A stretch of DNA of 64,000 nucleotides from DAINBT01 sp036732785 (lineage in GTDB: Bacteria; Planctomycetota; Phycisphaerae; Sedimentisphaerales; SM23-30). A model generated the notes under the pieces. The model had not been told where the DNA came from and made no database searches. It saw nothing but the letters and a program-made list of their open reading frames with translations. Numbering within the stretch: position 1 is the stretch's first letter; each line of letters begins with the position of its first letter. Location: positions 1 to 64,000 of the forward strand of contig CAZICK010000008.1 in the NCBI GenBank assembly GCA_964537505.1. Direction: 5' to 3'. The translations under genes were made by a program, and so were the position numbers. Positions 63,467 through 64,000 of this stretch are shown here, in pieces.

Positions 63467-64000
63467 ATGGACAAACAAGTTAGTATTATGCCTTGTCTGG
63501 ATATGCAAAATGGGCGAGTGGTTAAAGGTGTTCATTTTGTCGATATTCGCGATGCCGGCGACCCGGTAGAATGTGCCCTGGCGTATTGTCAGGCTGGGGC
63601 TGATGAGCTGGCTCTGCTGGACATAACGGCTACAGTCGAGAATCGACCTACTATGCTGGATGTGGTTAAACGAGTGGCCAAGGCCGCGACGGTTCCATTT
63701 ACGGTCGGTGGTGGTATTTGCGATGTCGCCTCGGCGGCGGCGGTACTGGAGGCCGGCGCAGACAAAATATCGACCAGCAGTGCGGCTTTCCGAAAGCCGA
63801 ATGTGATCCGCGAGATGGTGGCCCAGTTCGGTCCGGAGAAGGTTACCGTCGCTATAGATGTGGACGTAAACGATTCACTGCCTTGTGGTTATGAAGTTTA
63901 TATTGACGGCGGTCGCACGGCCACCGGGGCCGACGCACTCGAATGGGCCAGGAAGGTTGACGGTTTTGGCGTTGAGGTGATTCTGCCGACCAGTAAGGCC
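63467..64000 (+). CDS. hisF: imidazole glycerol phosphate synthase cyclase subunit (partial)
   Basis: The first 178 codons of a TIM-barrel cyclase, running off the right edge. It opens with MDKQVSIMPCLDMQNGRVVKG, including the catalytic Asp, and shows LDITATVENRPTMLDVV, FTVGGGI and VAIDVDV, the second catalytic Asp region. The segment IDGGRTATG follows the usual loop. The family segment LTSxDxDG appears as VILPTSKA, with a shifted or altered loop, so confirmation needs the missing end. GGAG precedes ATG 63467. Confidence 0.85.
   Translation, partial: MDKQVSIMPCLDMQNGRVVKGVHFVDIRDAGDPVECALAYCQAGADELALLDITATVENRPTMLDVVKRVAKAATVPFTVGGGICDVASAAAVLEAGADKISTSSAAFRKPNVIREMVAQFGPEKVTVAIDVDVNDSLPCGYEVYIDGGRTATGADALEWARKVDGFGVEVILPTSKA

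Overview
The window looks like a chromosomal segment of an anaerobic or facultatively anaerobic planctomycete-like bacterium, most likely class Phycisphaerae. This is an inference from gene content, not a database match. The content is a tungsten-type aldehyde:ferredoxin oxidoreductase, an NfnAB transhydrogenase and a 2[4Fe-4S] ferredoxin; polysaccharide-related genes (GH29 fucosidase, sulfatase-like hydrolase, DUF1080 and Gfo/Idh/MocA proteins); ECF sigma/anti-sigma pairs with large membrane-anchored partners; and HDOD, STAS and RsbW-like signalling proteins. Base composition is moderate. Gene starts include ATG, GTG and TTG, and many genes have near-consensus -35/-10 promoters with 16-18 bp spacers.

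Layout. 1-3.3 kb: terminator, a broken TPR gene carrying a short MITE-like insertion, an MFS transporter and an enolase-superfamily enzyme. 3.3-7.5 kb: an Rrf2 regulator followed by pstSCAB, all leftward. 7.5-10 kb: a 57-residue gene, a promoter/terminator unit that may be a small RNA or attenuator, tRNA-Pro, and an ECF sigma/anti-sigma operon. 10-25 kb: hflX, ribD, a cyclophilin with a repeated tail, a very large secreted protein, AOR, a metallo-beta-lactamase hydrolase, a glycosyltransferase and a fucosidase. 25-32 kb: TetR, HDOD, a candidate small RNA, pepA-folE, a DUF2007 protein, and a GntR regulator fused to a solute-binding domain. 32-42 kb: sulfatase-like lipoprotein, nfnAB-GT2, then leftward pgm, panE and tilS, and a lone flgM.

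42-49 kb: tandem duplicated lipoproteins coupled to a GT-C enzyme and ApbE, then STAS antagonist, RsbW-like kinase and an amidase lipoprotein. 49-54 kb: DUF1080/epimerase fusion with a Tat-exported oxidoreductase, and purB. 54-58 kb: second sigma/anti-sigma pair, tRNA-Tyr, a phosphodiesterase and a second cyclophilin. 58-62.7 kb: a signalling cluster (HTH-receiver, HDOD-GAF-histidine kinase, degenerate receiver-GAF protein). 62.8 kb to the end: ferredoxin and the start of hisF.

The main candidates for something undescribed are the signalling cluster at 58.5-62.7 kb, the GntR/solute-binding fusion at 30.7-32.1 kb, two candidate small RNAs or attenuators (about 8.0 and 27.2 kb), and the MITE-like insertion at 0.2-0.3 kb. 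No CRISPR array, rRNA, prophage, full insertion sequence or recognised defence system was seen.
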